DNA from: Verrucomicrobiota bacterium
Lineage (GTDB): Bacteria; Verrucomicrobiota; Verrucomicrobiia; Opitutales; Seribacteraceae
Assembly: GCA_028343845.1 (NCBI GenBank)
Contig: JAOLZO010000006.1
Span: 1 to 64,000, forward strand
DNA: 64,000 nucleotides
Direction: 5' to 3'
The translations under genes were made by a program, and so were the position numbers. How positions within the stretch are numbered: position 1 is the first letter of the stretch; every line of letters starts with the position of its first letter. The notes under the pieces were generated by a model, which had not been told where the DNA came from, ran no database searches, and saw only the letters and a list, made by a program, of their open reading frames with translations. This document shows positions 1-8,889 of this stretch, one piece after another.

Positions 1-2
1 CC

Positions 3-821
3 TATGGTTTCGGTGTGTCCGAGGAGGCGGTCGGGAAGGCTTTGCGGGAGTGGAAGGTTGATGAAATTATCGTTGCGACCAAGTGCGGCGTTCTTCCGCA
101 GGAGGACGGCAAGCCAAGAAGGTTTATCTCCCCGACCACCATCCGTGAGGAAGTGGATGGATCGCTTAGGCGTCTGGGGCGCGACCGAATCGACCTTTAT
201 CAAATTCACTGGCCCGACCCTTTGGAAAACCTGACGGAATCCTGGGAGACCTTGCAGCAGCTTCGCAAAGAAGGGAAGATCCGTTGGGCAGGGGTGTGCA
301 ATTGCTGGAAAGAGGAACTTGATTTGCTTGATTCGGTAGAAGCCGTTACCTCCAACCAACCGATGTACAGTATGCTTGCCCGGGAGATCGAATCCGAGGT
401 CCTGCCTTTGTGCGCTCAACGGGGGACGGGATTGCTGGTGTACAGTCCGATGCATTCCGGTCTGCTCACGGGAAAGGTTTCCCGGGAGTGGTTGGATGAA
501 TTGCCGGATAACGATTGGCGAAAGCACAAAAAGGATCACCCTGTGGTCAGTCCTTTGCAGAGCGAGGAAGGAATGAATGCGTTTTTGAACTTTCAGGATG
601 GGTTGAGCTCCATTGCCCTTGAAAATGGCCGGACGATCGGTCAGTTGGCGGTGGCTTGGGCCTTGCGCAGGGAAGAGGTGACTTCCGCAATCGTCGGGGC
701 CCGTCGGCCCGGACAGATTACGGAGACCGTTCGGGCGGCCGAAAAGCAAATGACCCCTGAGGAAGAAGATGCGGTGGCCAAGTGTTTGGAGAAATTTGAA
801 GAAAGGATCAAAAGTGCCTGA
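3..821 (+). CDS. Aldo/keto reductase, 5' end cut by window
   Basis: NAD(P)H-dependent oxidoreductase of the aldo/keto reductase superfamily (TIM barrel, cytosolic); substrate unknown. The reading frame is open to the window edge, where YGFGVSEEAVGKAL reads as the early barrel segment, so the true start lies upstream. Two of the family's catalytic tetrad are visible: Lys in VATKCG and His in YQIHWPDP. The Asp and Tyr would lie before the window. Later landmarks are SNQPMYSML, VYSPMHSGLLTGK and the cofactor-binding end AIVGARRPGQI. It is followed at once by panB, whose ribosome-binding site lies inside the last codons of this gene, so the two are probably co-transcribed. Confidence 0.93.
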   Translation, partial: YGFGVSEEAVGKALREWKVDEIIVATKCGVLPQEDGKPRRFISPTTIREEVDGSLRRLGRDRIDLYQIHWPDPLENLTESWETLQQLRKEGKIRWAGVCNCWKEELDLLDSVEAVTSNQPMYSMLAREIESEVLPLCAQRGTGLLVYSPMHSGLLTGKVSREWLDELPDNDWRKHKKDHPVVSPLQSEEGMNAFLNFQDGLSSIALENGRTIGQLAVAWALRREEVTSAIVGARRPGQITETVRAAEKQMTPEEEDAVAKCLEKFEERIKSA

Positions 822-1815
822 CGAAAAAAAACATACCGACGATGGCAAGCAGGAAGCCAGGTCAAAGAACCCCGATGCCAAGCCACCTGCCCGTCGAAGG
901 CGTCAGGCTTCGAAACCTGGCAGGCAAGAAGAACAATCGAGGGGAAGGCAACCTTCCGCGGCGGAGGGAAAGAACCGGTCTTTTGAATCCAAAGCAAGAC
1001 CGGCACCCCGAAAACCTCCGCAAAGAACGCACGACGTCAAACCGACGGTACGTCACGTTATGGAGCTCAAGGGCAAGAGGCCTATCGTCGCCCTGACTGC
1101 CTATGATGCAATCATGGGTAAGTTGATTTCGGAAGCCGGGGTGGATTTTATTTTGGTTGGAGATTCCGTAGGTACCACTCTTCTGGGTTTTGACACGACC
1201 ATTCCGGTAACCATGGAAGACATGGTCAGGCACACCGCCGCCGTGAGAAGATCAAACCCTCAGTGCCTCTTGGTCGCAGATCTTCCCTTTGCCGAAGCCA
1301 GCATGTCGTTTGACCGGTTTCTCGATTCGGCAAAGAGGCTTATGCAGGAAGGCGGAGCGGATGCCATCAAGGTCGAAGGAGGCCGGGATTTGGCCGACGA
1401 TATTGAGAAACTGGTTGCCACCGGCATTCCGGTTCTTGGGCATATCGGGTTGTTGCCCCAAACCGTCAAGGCTTTGGGAGGATATAGAAAATTCGGGTCT
1501 GTTCCCGAGGAGGCTGAAAGCTTGTATACGGATGCGATCAGCTTGGAAGAGGCAGGCTGTTTTGCCATTATTGCTGAGATGATGGAAGAGAAGGTCGCCA
1601 CCGAACTAGCCGGTCAAATCATCCCGCCTCTGATTGGAATCGGAAGCGGTCCGAATTGCGACGGACAAATATTGGTTACTCAGGATCTGCTTGGATTAAC
1701 CGTCAAGGGAGTCCCCTCATTCGTCACTCCATATGCCAATCTGGGTCAGGACATCTCCAGGTCTCTCGGGAAATACGTTCAGGACGTCCGTGGGAAAAAA
1801 ACCAAGGCTAGATGA
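814..1815 (+). CDS. panB: 3-methyl-2-oxobutanoate hydroxymethyltransferase (PanB) with basic N-terminal extension
   Basis: Ketopantoate hydroxymethyltransferase, the first step of pantothenate/CoA synthesis: it transfers a hydroxymethyl group from 5,10-methylene-THF to 2-oxoisovalerate. Core motifs are present: ALTAYDA, LVGDSVGTTLLG, PVTMEDM, KVEGG and PVLGHIGLLPQ. The start is taken as GTG 814 because GAAAGGA (801-807) sits at good spacing; an upstream ATG at 769 would overlap the reductase by about 50 bp. The protein is 333 aa, against about 265 for the family, because of roughly 70 residues rich in Lys, Arg, Pro and Ser before the core. That tail looks disordered. The stop overlaps the gpsA start (ATGA), which suggests translational coupling. 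Confidence 0.95.
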   Translation: MPDEKKHTDDGKQEARSKNPDAKPPARRRRQASKPGRQEEQSRGRQPSAAEGKNRSFESKARPAPRKPPQRTHDVKPTVRHVMELKGKRPIVALTAYDAIMGKLISEAGVDFILVGDSVGTTLLGFDTTIPVTMEDMVRHTAAVRRSNPQCLLVADLPFAEASMSFDRFLDSAKRLMQEGGADAIKVEGGRDLADDIEKLVATGIPVLGHIGLLPQTVKALGGYRKFGSVPEEAESLYTDAISLEEAGCFAIIAEMMEEKVATELAGQIIPPLIGIGSGPNCDGQILVTQDLLGLTVKGVPSFVTPYANLGQDISRSLGKYVQDVRGKKTKAR

Positions 1816-2825
1816 ACTTTTGTATTTTGGGGGCCGGAGCTTGGGGGACTGCAGTTGCGGTTTACCTCTCTCGGGCCGGGCATACCGTTACCTTGGTTCC
1901 AAGGCGCATTGAGCATGCCTTGGCCTTGTCCTCAGAGCGAGAGAATCGTGACTATCTTCCCGGGATCCAGTTTGACTCGAATATGCAGGTAGGCTGTTCC
2001 TTGCGCCCAGTTCTGATGGAGTGCGATTACGTGTTCTTGGCATGTCCTTCCCATGCCTTGCGCGAAACCTGCCGTCAGGCAAATTCATTCAAGGAGGATT
2101 CCTGGAAGCTTCGCGGAACGATTGCTCTTTGCAAAGGGTTGGAGCCCAAGTCCAACCTTTTTGCTCATGAAGTGATGCAGGAGGAATGGGGTAAGAATAT
2201 CCGTTCCGGTTACCTGACTGGTCCGAGCCATGCCCATGACGTTGCCGAAGGAAAGCCTGCGGCCATGGTTTTGGCGATGGATTGCGATGAAGAGGAACTG
2301 GTTGACCTTCAGAGCAACCTCAGCTCTCCGGCTATGCGTATTTACCGGTCGGAAGACCGGGTCGGAGTTGGTCTCGGGAGTTGCCTGAAGAACGTATACG
2401 CAATTGCAACGGGACTTTCGGACGGCCTCGGGCTGGGAGACAATGCCCGTGCGGCACTGCTTACCCGAAGCATCAACGAGATGATGGCTTTGGGGGTTGC
2501 ACTCGGTGGCGAGCGCGAGACCTTTTTCGGACTTAGCGGATTTGGCGACTTGATTGCAACCTGCATGGGTGAATGGAGCCGTAACCGTACCTTTGGGTTG
2601 ACCTTGGCGAAGGGGGCTAAGCCAGATGAAGTCGTAGGGTCGCAAAAGACCGTGGTCGAGGGTTACTCTGCAACGGCGTGTTTCTTCGAGAAATGTCGCG
2701 ATTTGGGGGTGGAGATGCCCATTCTTTCCGAGGTCTATTCAATCCTCCACAAAGGGAAAGCCCCTTCGCTTGCCATTGCCGACTTGATGGGCCGCGACCT
2801 CAAGGCCGAATCAGAGTCCGAATAA
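1812..2825 (+). CDS. gpsA: Glycerol-3-phosphate dehydrogenase [NAD(P)+]
   Basis: Cytosolic enzyme that reduces dihydroxyacetone phosphate to sn-glycerol 3-phosphate for phospholipid synthesis. The N-terminal Rossmann motif GAGAWGTAVA begins at about residue 7. The family motif LTGPSHAHDVAEG, the catalytic-Lys segment LKNVYAIATG and the substrate-binding segment SGFGDLIATC with SRNRTFG follow in the expected order. Length (337 aa) is normal. The start ATG overlaps the panB stop by 4 bp (ATGA), so it is probably read from the same message. Confidence 0.97.
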   Translation: MNFCILGAGAWGTAVAVYLSRAGHTVTLVPRRIEHALALSSERENRDYLPGIQFDSNMQVGCSLRPVLMECDYVFLACPSHALRETCRQANSFKEDSWKLRGTIALCKGLEPKSNLFAHEVMQEEWGKNIRSGYLTGPSHAHDVAEGKPAAMVLAMDCDEEELVDLQSNLSSPAMRIYRSEDRVGVGLGSCLKNVYAIATGLSDGLGLGDNARAALLTRSINEMMALGVALGGERETFFGLSGFGDLIATCMGEWSRNRTFGLTLAKGAKPDEVVGSQKTVVEGYSATACFFEKCRDLGVEMPILSEVYSILHKGKAPSLAIADLMGRDLKAESESE

Positions 2826-2845
2826 CCGATTGCCATTGAGTCGTC

Positions 2846-3538
2846 GTGCTGTCATGGTTCTTTGCCGTGAACACGGCCAGTAGACCAAAGTTGGAAGCTC
2901 CGGGGAACGCTTCCCGGATATTGCTGCATTCTTGTTGCGCTCCATGCGAGGGCGAGGTGTTGGAAACTTTGCTGGAATCTTCCATTCGTCCTACCGTTTT
3001 CTTTTACAATCCCAATATCCATCCGAAGCGCGAATACGAGCTTCGGAAAGGTGAGGATAAGAAGTTTTGCGATAAGCTTGGAATCGAACACGTTGATGCC
3101 GATTACGACGTGCGCAATTGGTTTGAACGGGTCAAGGGATTGGAATGGGAGCCTGAAAGGGGCTCTCGTTGCACGGTATGTTTCGATATGCGTTTCGAGC
3201 GGACGGCTCTTTTTGCTCATGAAAACGGTTTTGACGTTTTTTCAAGCAGCCTGGGGATTTCCAGGTGGAAAAGCATGAGCCAGATAAACGGTAGTGGCGA
3301 GCGGGCGGCATCCCGCTACGAGAACCTTGTCTATTGGACATACAATTGGCGCAAGTCGGGAGGTTCTCAAAGAATGATCGAAATCTCCAAAAGGGAAAAA
3401 TTTTACCAGCAGGAATACTGCGGTTGCGTTTATTCTCTAAGGGATACGAATAAATGGCGGATGGCGAAGGGCCGTGAAAAGATTGCCATTGGGGAAACTT
3501 TTTACGGGACGCAGATCGATGAATCAAAGGGAAGTTAA
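2846..3538 (+). CDS. queH: Epoxyqueuosine reductase QueH
   Basis: QueH (DUF208) family, the non-orthologous alternative to QueG, which reduces epoxyqueuosine to queuosine in tRNA anticodons. The diagnostic cysteines are present: HSCCAPC near residue 30, RCTVCFDMR near residue 110, and the pair in EYCGCVYSL near residue 195. These are expected to bind an Fe-S cluster and a second metal. YNPNIHP and the [11 protein letters not shown] segment also fit the family. The start is taken as GTG 2846; GTG 2867 is an alternative, and neither has a strong ribosome-binding site. It lies 20 bp after gpsA on the same strand. Confidence 0.93.
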   Translation: MLSWFFAVNTASRPKLEAPGNASRILLHSCCAPCEGEVLETLLESSIRPTVFFYNPNIHPKREYELRKGEDKKFCDKLGIEHVDADYDVRNWFERVKGLEWEPERGSRCTVCFDMRFERTALFAHENGFDVFSSSLGISRWKSMSQINGSGERAASRYENLVYWTYNWRKSGGSQRMIEISKREKFYQQEYCGCVYSLRDTNKWRMAKGREKIAIGETFYGTQIDESKGS

Positions 3539-3541
3539 TCG

Positions 3542-4345
3542 TTGGAGCGCTTTATTGTGAACGTAGAAGAAGTATGGTTGGTTTTGCGTCAGGAGGCCGA
3601 GCGGGTTGCCGCTAAGGAACTCATTCTCTCGAAGGTCCTTTCGGAGTTCGTTCTGGAACGTGATTCCTTGCCGGATGCCTTGGGCTGGCGCCTGGCTGCC
3701 CGTTTGGGCCGATCCTCCGTTCCCGAGCAGGATTTGCGTGAGCTTATTCGGGACGCATTTTTGGAGGAGCCGGGCTTGCTCGAGACTATCTGTCTGGATT
3801 TGCAGGCGGTTCGCGAAAGGGATCCCGCGTGCAACGACTACCTCAGCCCGTTTCTTTACTTCAAGGGGTTTCAGGCATTGGTCGGCTATCGCGCCGCAAA
3901 TTATCTTTGGCGCAATGATCGAAGGGAGTTGGCCCAATACCTTCAAAGCTTGATTGCGGCCGTGTATACGGTTGATATTCATCCCGCTGCCAAGATCGGT
4001 TGCGGAATTCTTCTCGATCACGCGACTGGCTTCGTTGCCGGGGAAACGACCGTGATCGAGGACGACGTTTCCATTCTTCATGAAGTCACGCTTGGTGGGA
4101 CGGGCAAGGAGCGGGGCGACCGGCATCCGAAGATCCGTTCTGGGGTTCTTATTGGCGCAGGGGCCAAGATATTGGGTAACGTCGAGATCGGCGAGGGCGC
4201 GAGAATCGGTGCATGCAGCGTAGTGCTCAAGGACGTTGCCCCTCATGTTTCCGTAGCAGGCGTGCCCGCCAAGGAAATCGGAAAGGTACAGGATTCTTCA
4301 CCAGCCTTGGGCATGGATCACAACCTGCTCGATTTCAACGTCTAG
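3542..4345 (+). CDS. cysE: Serine O-acetyltransferase
   Basis: CysE acetylates L-serine from acetyl-CoA to give O-acetylserine, the committed step of cysteine synthesis. The N-terminal helical domain is followed by left-handed beta-helix hexapeptide repeats. DIHPAAKIGCGILLDHATG contains the catalytic Asp/His region, and ETTVIEDDVSILHEVTLGGTG contains the second catalytic His. The C-terminal end has the usual VAGVPAKEIG. The start TTG 3542 is chosen because AGGGAAG (3528-3534) is well placed for it; GTG 3557 is an alternative. Length (267 aa) is normal. It starts 3 bp after the queH stop. Confidence 0.95.
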   Translation: MERFIVNVEEVWLVLRQEAERVAAKELILSKVLSEFVLERDSLPDALGWRLAARLGRSSVPEQDLRELIRDAFLEEPGLLETICLDLQAVRERDPACNDYLSPFLYFKGFQALVGYRAANYLWRNDRRELAQYLQSLIAAVYTVDIHPAAKIGCGILLDHATGFVAGETTVIEDDVSILHEVTLGGTGKERGDRHPKIRSGVLIGAGAKILGNVEIGEGARIGACSVVLKDVAPHVSVAGVPAKEIGKVQDSSPALGMDHNLLDFNV

Positions 4346-4454
4346 GCCGCCATTCTTTTTTCCGTTTTGCTGGATCCGTCCATTGAGTTGGCTTGATTTG
4401 GGGTGCATGGGAACTAGGTGGACGCAGTGATTTAACAATTTTTTTGGCCTAAAG

Positions 4455-4483
4455 TTGACGGATGGATTGTTTTCTTCTAAGAA
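4455..4483 (+). promoter_or_regulatory. Possible sigma-70-type promoter before the adenylate-kinase-like gene
   Basis: TTGACG (4455-4460), a 17-bp spacer, then TAAGAA (4478-4483). The -35 box is good and the -10 box is weak. The predicted transcription start would fall at or very near ATG 4490, which has no Shine-Dalgarno sequence, so a leaderless message is possible. The 144-bp gap after cysE makes a promoter here reasonable, but the assignment is tentative. Confidence 0.35.
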
Positions 4484-4489
4484 CTCTCC

Positions 4490-5764
4490 ATGCACTCTAA
4501 ACTCCCTAAGAAAACCGACAAGAAAAAGTCTGAAGAATCGCCTTCCGACGATTCGAGAGATCGGTCTTCTCCCAAAGGGCGTTCCAAGAAAAAAGTCGAG
4601 GATTTGGAGGTCAAGGACGCTCAGCTCATTTTTCAGACGCTTTGGCATGAGCTCGAGGAGGACGTGGGGGCTGAAAACCTGAAATTCCCTGCAGAGATCT
4701 TTTGGCTCAATGGCTCGCCTGGAGCCGGTAAGGGGACGCAAACTGCATTTATCATGGAGTTTCGGGACCTGACCGAGAAACCCATTATCGTCAGCGAGAT
4801 GCTTAAATCCCCGGAAGCCAAGGAGAAGATGGATGCCGGATTGCTTGCAGGCGATCGCGAAGTGACCAAACTTGTTTTGCGGACTTTGTTGGATCCATGT
4901 TACGAGAGTGGCGCCATCGTCGATGGTTATCCGCGAACCAAAACCCAAGTCGAATGCCTCAAGCTTTTTCATGGCAGGCTGAGCGAGTTGAGAACCAAAT
5001 ACCTGGGGACCTTTCAGGAAGAGCAATTCCCCAAGCCCAGGTTTCATATCATCATGCTTTTCATCGACGAGGAAGAGAGTGTGAGAAGGCAGATTTTAAG
5101 AGGGCAACGCACCATGGAGCACAATGCTGAGGTCGAGGCTTCGGGGGTGGGTGAAAAAAGAGAAGTCCGGAAAACCGATTTGGAAGAGGATGCGGCTCAT
5201 AGGCGATATAAAACCTTCAAGGAATCAACCTATGATTCTCTAACCACCCTGCGGGAGGTATTTCACTACCATTTCATTAATGCGCACGGAACCGTCATTG
5301 AGGTTCAGCAACGGATCATCCGTGAACTAAAGTACCAAAGTTCCCTTGAATTGGACGAGGCGACCTATGACCGGATATCTTCCATTCCATTGGCCCAAAA
5401 ACTTTCCTTGCATGCCCGACAGGTACTCGTTCACCGCTTGGATTCATACGAGAAGTTTCATTCCGAGCTTTTTGAGCAAGTGGTTGGCCTCATCAAGACG
5501 AAGTTCATTCCGATCGTCGATAAGCATTCCATTTCCGGTCTGGCTTACATTAACTCCGAGGACCCGGTCTTTGAAGAACCTCTTGCCATAGCCATGCTCA
5601 TCGACGTTTTTACCGAAAGGGGTTTCACTGCCGTGGTGGACATCCGAAAGATGGAAGTGCCTTCCCGGATTGATCCGAAATCATACGAGATCATCAACCG
5701 GTCCAAGAAAGTTTATCGAGTAAGGATCAATTTTCCGGGTTCCAAGATCAGACGGGGATTGTAA
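4490..5764 (+). CDS. Adenylate-kinase-like nucleoside monophosphate kinase with N- and C-terminal extensions
   Basis: P-loop nucleoside monophosphate kinase. Residues 1-45 are Lys/Ser/Asp-rich and probably disordered. The kinase core has the Walker A loop GSPGAGKGTQ near residue 75, the NMP-binding helix region (SEMLKSPEAKEK) and the adenylate-kinase signature DGYPRTKTQ near residue 144. An R-x3-D...R-x3-Y pattern (RKTDLEEDAAHRRY) resembles the Arg pair of the LID and catalytic core. The protein is 424 aa against about 215 for adenylate kinase. About 150 residues after the core (from about 280 to the end) match nothing I recognise. Whether it is the cell's only adenylate kinase cannot be told here. 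The gene is monocistronic or leads the run with the M29 peptidase, 32 bp downstream. Confidence 0.85.
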   Translation: MHSKLPKKTDKKKSEESPSDDSRDRSSPKGRSKKKVEDLEVKDAQLIFQTLWHELEEDVGAENLKFPAEIFWLNGSPGAGKGTQTAFIMEFRDLTEKPIIVSEMLKSPEAKEKMDAGLLAGDREVTKLVLRTLLDPCYESGAIVDGYPRTKTQVECLKLFHGRLSELRTKYLGTFQEEQFPKPRFHIIMLFIDEEESVRRQILRGQRTMEHNAEVEASGVGEKREVRKTDLEEDAAHRRYKTFKESTYDSLTTLREVFHYHFINAHGTVIEVQQRIIRELKYQSSLELDEATYDRISSIPLAQKLSLHARQVLVHRLDSYEKFHSELFEQVVGLIKTKFIPIVDKHSISGLAYINSEDPVFEEPLAIAMLIDVFTERGFTAVVDIRKMEVPSRIDPKSYEIINRSKKVYRVRINFPGSKIRRGL

Positions 5765-5796
5765 CTCTCCGGGTTTTCATCTAAACCATTTCCCCT

Positions 5797-6915
5797 ATGG
5801 ATCCACGATACGAATCCCTTGCGGACAATTTGGTCGCTCATTCCACCAAGCTGAAAGAGGGTGAGAAGGCTCTTATTCACGCCTTTGACGTCCCTGAGGA
5901 CATCACGCTTGCTTTGATTCGGGCTGTCAGAAGCAGGGGGGCGATTCCTTTTGTCCAACTTGAAAGCAGCAGGATTGGGCGGGAGTGCGTTCTGGGAGGA
6001 AAAGAGGTCCAGTTTGAGAGCAGTCTTTCCTGGGAGATGGAAAGGATGAAAGCCATGGACGCTTACCTGGCCTTGCGCGGTTCGGCAAACGTATTTGAAA
6101 ATTCGGATCTTCCTCAGGGAGATATGAAAAAGGCCATGAAAATTCTCAAGCCGGTTCTGGACTGGAGAGTCAAGAAGACCAAGTGGTGCGTCTTGCGCTG
6201 GCCCACTCCTTCCATGGCGCAACAAGCCAAGATGAGTACGGAAGCCTTTGAAAACTTCTATTTTGATGCCTGCTGTATGGACTATTCCAGAATGACGGAA
6301 GGGATGGCCTCGTTGGAAAAAAGGATGCGCGAAGCGGAGGATGTGAAGATTACGGGTCCGGGGACGGACCTGAGCTTTTCCATCAAGGGGATCAATGCCG
6401 TTGCCTGTGGTGGTACGCATAATATTCCAGACGGCGAAGTTTTTTCCTGTCCGATACGTGACAGCGTGGAGGGAACCATTACCTATAATGCGGACACGAT
6501 TTATCAGGGAACGTCCTTTTCGGAGATCTGCTTGAAGTTCAGTGCCGGAAAGATTGTGGAGGCAACCGCCTCTTCAAACGAGGAAAAGCTAATTGAAATC
6601 CTCGATTCAGATGAAGGAGCCCGTTTTATCGGGGAGTTTGCAATAGGTTTCAATCCCATTATCCGAGAGCCGATGCTCGACATATTGTTTGACGAGAAAA
6701 TTGCCGGCTCCTTTCATTTTACTCCTGGTCAGGCCTATGAGGAAGCGGACAACGGAAACCAGTCTCAGGTGCATTGGGATATGGTTAATATTCAAAGGCC
6801 CGAGTATGGGGGCGGGGAGATCTTGTTCGATGGTGAATTAATAAGAAAAGATGGGCAATTTCAGCCCGACGACCTCACCAAGCTGAACCCCGAGTATTTG
6901 CTCGGAGATTCTTAA
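5797..6915 (+). CDS. M29-family metallo-aminopeptidase
   Basis: Aminopeptidase of the M29 (AmpS/aminopeptidase T) family, a cytosolic dinuclear-metal exopeptidase. Putative metal ligands occur in the family order: Glu in NIPDGEVF, Glu in FIGEFAIG, His and Tyr in [13 protein letters not shown], and His/Asp in QVHWDM near the C-terminus. The motif [11 protein letters not shown] before the C-terminal domain also fits. Length (372 aa) is slightly short of the usual 400 or so. It lies 7 bp upstream of an adenosine-deaminase-family gene on the same strand. Confidence 0.88.
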   Translation: MDPRYESLADNLVAHSTKLKEGEKALIHAFDVPEDITLALIRAVRSRGAIPFVQLESSRIGRECVLGGKEVQFESSLSWEMERMKAMDAYLALRGSANVFENSDLPQGDMKKAMKILKPVLDWRVKKTKWCVLRWPTPSMAQQAKMSTEAFENFYFDACCMDYSRMTEGMASLEKRMREAEDVKITGPGTDLSFSIKGINAVACGGTHNIPDGEVFSCPIRDSVEGTITYNADTIYQGTSFSEICLKFSAGKIVEATASSNEEKLIEILDSDEGARFIGEFAIGFNPIIREPMLDILFDEKIAGSFHFTPGQAYEEADNGNQSQVHWDMVNIQRPEYGGGEILFDGELIRKDGQFQPDDLTKLNPEYLLGDS

Positions 6916-6922
6916 GGGAATT

Positions 6923-7936
6923 ATGACTGACGTTGCGGCAACTCGAGAATTCATCAAGTCGTTGCCAAAGACGGAAACCCATTTGCATGTCGAGGGCGCG
7001 CTGCCTTGGGAATTGTTGGAAAGAAAAAACCCGGCCAAGTATTGCCGGAAACCGGACTTTCGAGGCGAATCCTTCAGGTATGAGAGTTTCGAGCAGTTCG
7101 AGTCCACCCTCATCGATCACGCCTTGGATTGGTTTGATTCTCCGGACAGTTATCATGAGGCGGCCGGACTGATTTTCAAAAAGCAGGTGGAACAGAACGT
7201 CAGGTACGTCGAGACTAGCTTTCATGCAGGAATGATGGAATTTCTGAAAATTCCCGGGGAAGAAATTCTTCAGGCAATCCTTTCCGCTGTTCCCCCGGAG
7301 TTGGAAGTCCGTGTCTTTCTGGGCATCAGTCGCAATGCATACACCCCTTACTTGGCTCCCATGCTGGAGGAAGCTATTGAACAATGGGATTCGTTGGCGG
7401 GGATTGACTTGCACGGGCTAGAGAGCCTCCCGATGGAGGAGTGGACCATCCCTTTTTGGCAAAGAGCTTCCTCATTTGGGAAAATGCTCAAGGCGCATGC
7501 AGGGGAATTCGGTCCGGCTGAGAACGTCGAGCAGGCGGTTACTCAGTTGAATGTCCGTCGTATCCAGCATGGCATCCGGGCATCGGAATCCGAGGAGGTT
7601 ATGGATCTATTGCTCGATAAGGACGTGACGCTGGATCTTTGCCCGATTAGCAATTACAAGCTTCGGGTCGTGGATGAATGGGACACCCATCCCATCCGTA
7701 GCTTTATGGATAGGGGAATTCGCTGTACGGTTAGCACGGATGACCCGCTTTCCTTTAACAACAGCTTGACCCAAGAATACGAGACCTTGGTCGCAAAGCT
7801 GGGTTTTTCATCCAGGGAAATCGGTCGACTGGCAAAGAATGGTTTTTTCGTTGCCGATCTTGAAAGTGGCGAAACCACCGCGTATCAACGGCAAATTGAC
7901 GAATTGGTCAATAATGCCTGCTCGATCAATGAGTGA
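6923..7936 (+). CDS. Adenosine-deaminase-family hydrolase
   Basis: Zinc-dependent purine deaminase of the amidohydrolase superfamily. The expected metal and active-site motifs are present: HxH in THLHVEGA near residue 17, HAGE (LKAHAGEFGP) near residue 192, the His in RIQHGIRA near residue 213, and the Asp pair in STDDPLSFNN near residue 273. Whether the substrate is adenosine, adenine or another aminated purine cannot be decided from sequence; the family also contains adenine deaminases. AAGGGA lies just ahead of ATG 6923. The stop overlaps the start of the pseudouridine synthase by 8 bp, consistent with one transcript. Confidence 0.88.
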   Translation: MTDVAATREFIKSLPKTETHLHVEGALPWELLERKNPAKYCRKPDFRGESFRYESFEQFESTLIDHALDWFDSPDSYHEAAGLIFKKQVEQNVRYVETSFHAGMMEFLKIPGEEILQAILSAVPPELEVRVFLGISRNAYTPYLAPMLEEAIEQWDSLAGIDLHGLESLPMEEWTIPFWQRASSFGKMLKAHAGEFGPAENVEQAVTQLNVRRIQHGIRASESEEVMDLLLDKDVTLDLCPISNYKLRVVDEWDTHPIRSFMDRGIRCTVSTDDPLSFNNSLTQEYETLVAKLGFSSREIGRLAKNGFFVADLESGETTAYQRQIDELVNNACSINE

Positions 7937-8858
7937 AGAGCGGTTTCTTTGTCCGGAAGGGGCTTCGGACAGGGCGGACAAGATTTTGGTCGCCGCTTTC
8001 CCCGAAGCGAGTCGTTCGCAGATCAAACGGGCGATCGAATCAGGGAAGATCAGGCGTGAAGACGGCAACCGTCTTGATCCCAAGAGTAAACTTAATCCCG
8101 GAGATTCCTTGGTGGTTGATCTTGTTCATCCGAAAAGCGAGGCCCATCGCGCCGTTCCTATTCCCCTTGGAGTACTTTTCGAGGACGAGGATCTGATTGT
8201 CGTCGACAAGGCGACTGGAATGGTTGTTCATCCGGGGGACGGAACCGGTGAGGATACCTTGGTCCATGCTTTGCTTCATCACTGCGGCGGGCAACTTTGT
8301 CCGATCGGCTCACCCGACCGACCGGGGATCGTTCACCGACTGGATAAAGAGACGAGTGGGGTGATGGTCGTAGCCAAAACTGAAAAAGCCTATTATTCTC
8401 TGGTTGATCAATTTGCGGGCCGAACGACCGGGAAACTTTACCAAGCTCTCATTTGCGGTCATCCCCGTTTGCTCAAGGGGGAGGTTTCCTTGCCCATCGG
8501 TCGTCACCCGAAAGTCCGGACCAAGATGGCTGTTGTGGAAAAGGGAGGCAAGCCTGCCCATACGCAATGGAGTTTGATTTCACTATATGCGGAGAAATTC
8601 GCCTTGATCGAGTGTAGGATACTCACGGGGCGTACGCATCAGATTCGGGTGCACATGTCCTCCTTGAACCATCCGCTTGCGGGAGATTCGACCTACGGAT
8701 ACAAAGCGTCCAAGAACGAAGGGGTTCACTTTCCCCGCATAATGCTTCATGCCCGGGTTTTGTCTTTCACTCACCCCCAATCAGGAGAGGCGCTGTCTTT
8801 TTCGGCAGAGGTTCCGGAGGATTTTCAGGCAGCGCTTTCTGCCCTTGCTCCTCTTTGA
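7929..8858 (+). CDS. RluA/RluD-family 23S rRNA pseudouridine synthase
   Basis: Pseudouridine synthase of the RluA family. Residues about 12-65 form an S4 RNA-binding domain (SRSQIKRAIESGKIR...GDSLVV). The catalytic Asp is in the signature HRLDKETSG near residue 138. TGRTHQIRVHM near residue 235 and the C-terminal HALVLSFTHP-like segment (HARVLSFTHP) are also standard. The S4 domain favours RluD over RluA, giving 23S rRNA modification as the likely role. The start ATG 7929 is chosen because it begins just before the S4 domain and overlaps the deaminase stop; a longer frame starting at 7839 would overlap that gene by nearly 100 bp. Confidence 0.93.
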   Translation: MSEERFLCPEGASDRADKILVAAFPEASRSQIKRAIESGKIRREDGNRLDPKSKLNPGDSLVVDLVHPKSEAHRAVPIPLGVLFEDEDLIVVDKATGMVVHPGDGTGEDTLVHALLHHCGGQLCPIGSPDRPGIVHRLDKETSGVMVVAKTEKAYYSLVDQFAGRTTGKLYQALICGHPRLLKGEVSLPIGRHPKVRTKMAVVEKGGKPAHTQWSLISLYAEKFALIECRILTGRTHQIRVHMSSLNHPLAGDSTYGYKASKNEGVHFPRIMLHARVLSFTHPQSGEALSFSAEVPEDFQAALSALAPL

Positions 8859-8889
8859 TTCGAGGGAACGTGGATCCCCATGGGTAAGC

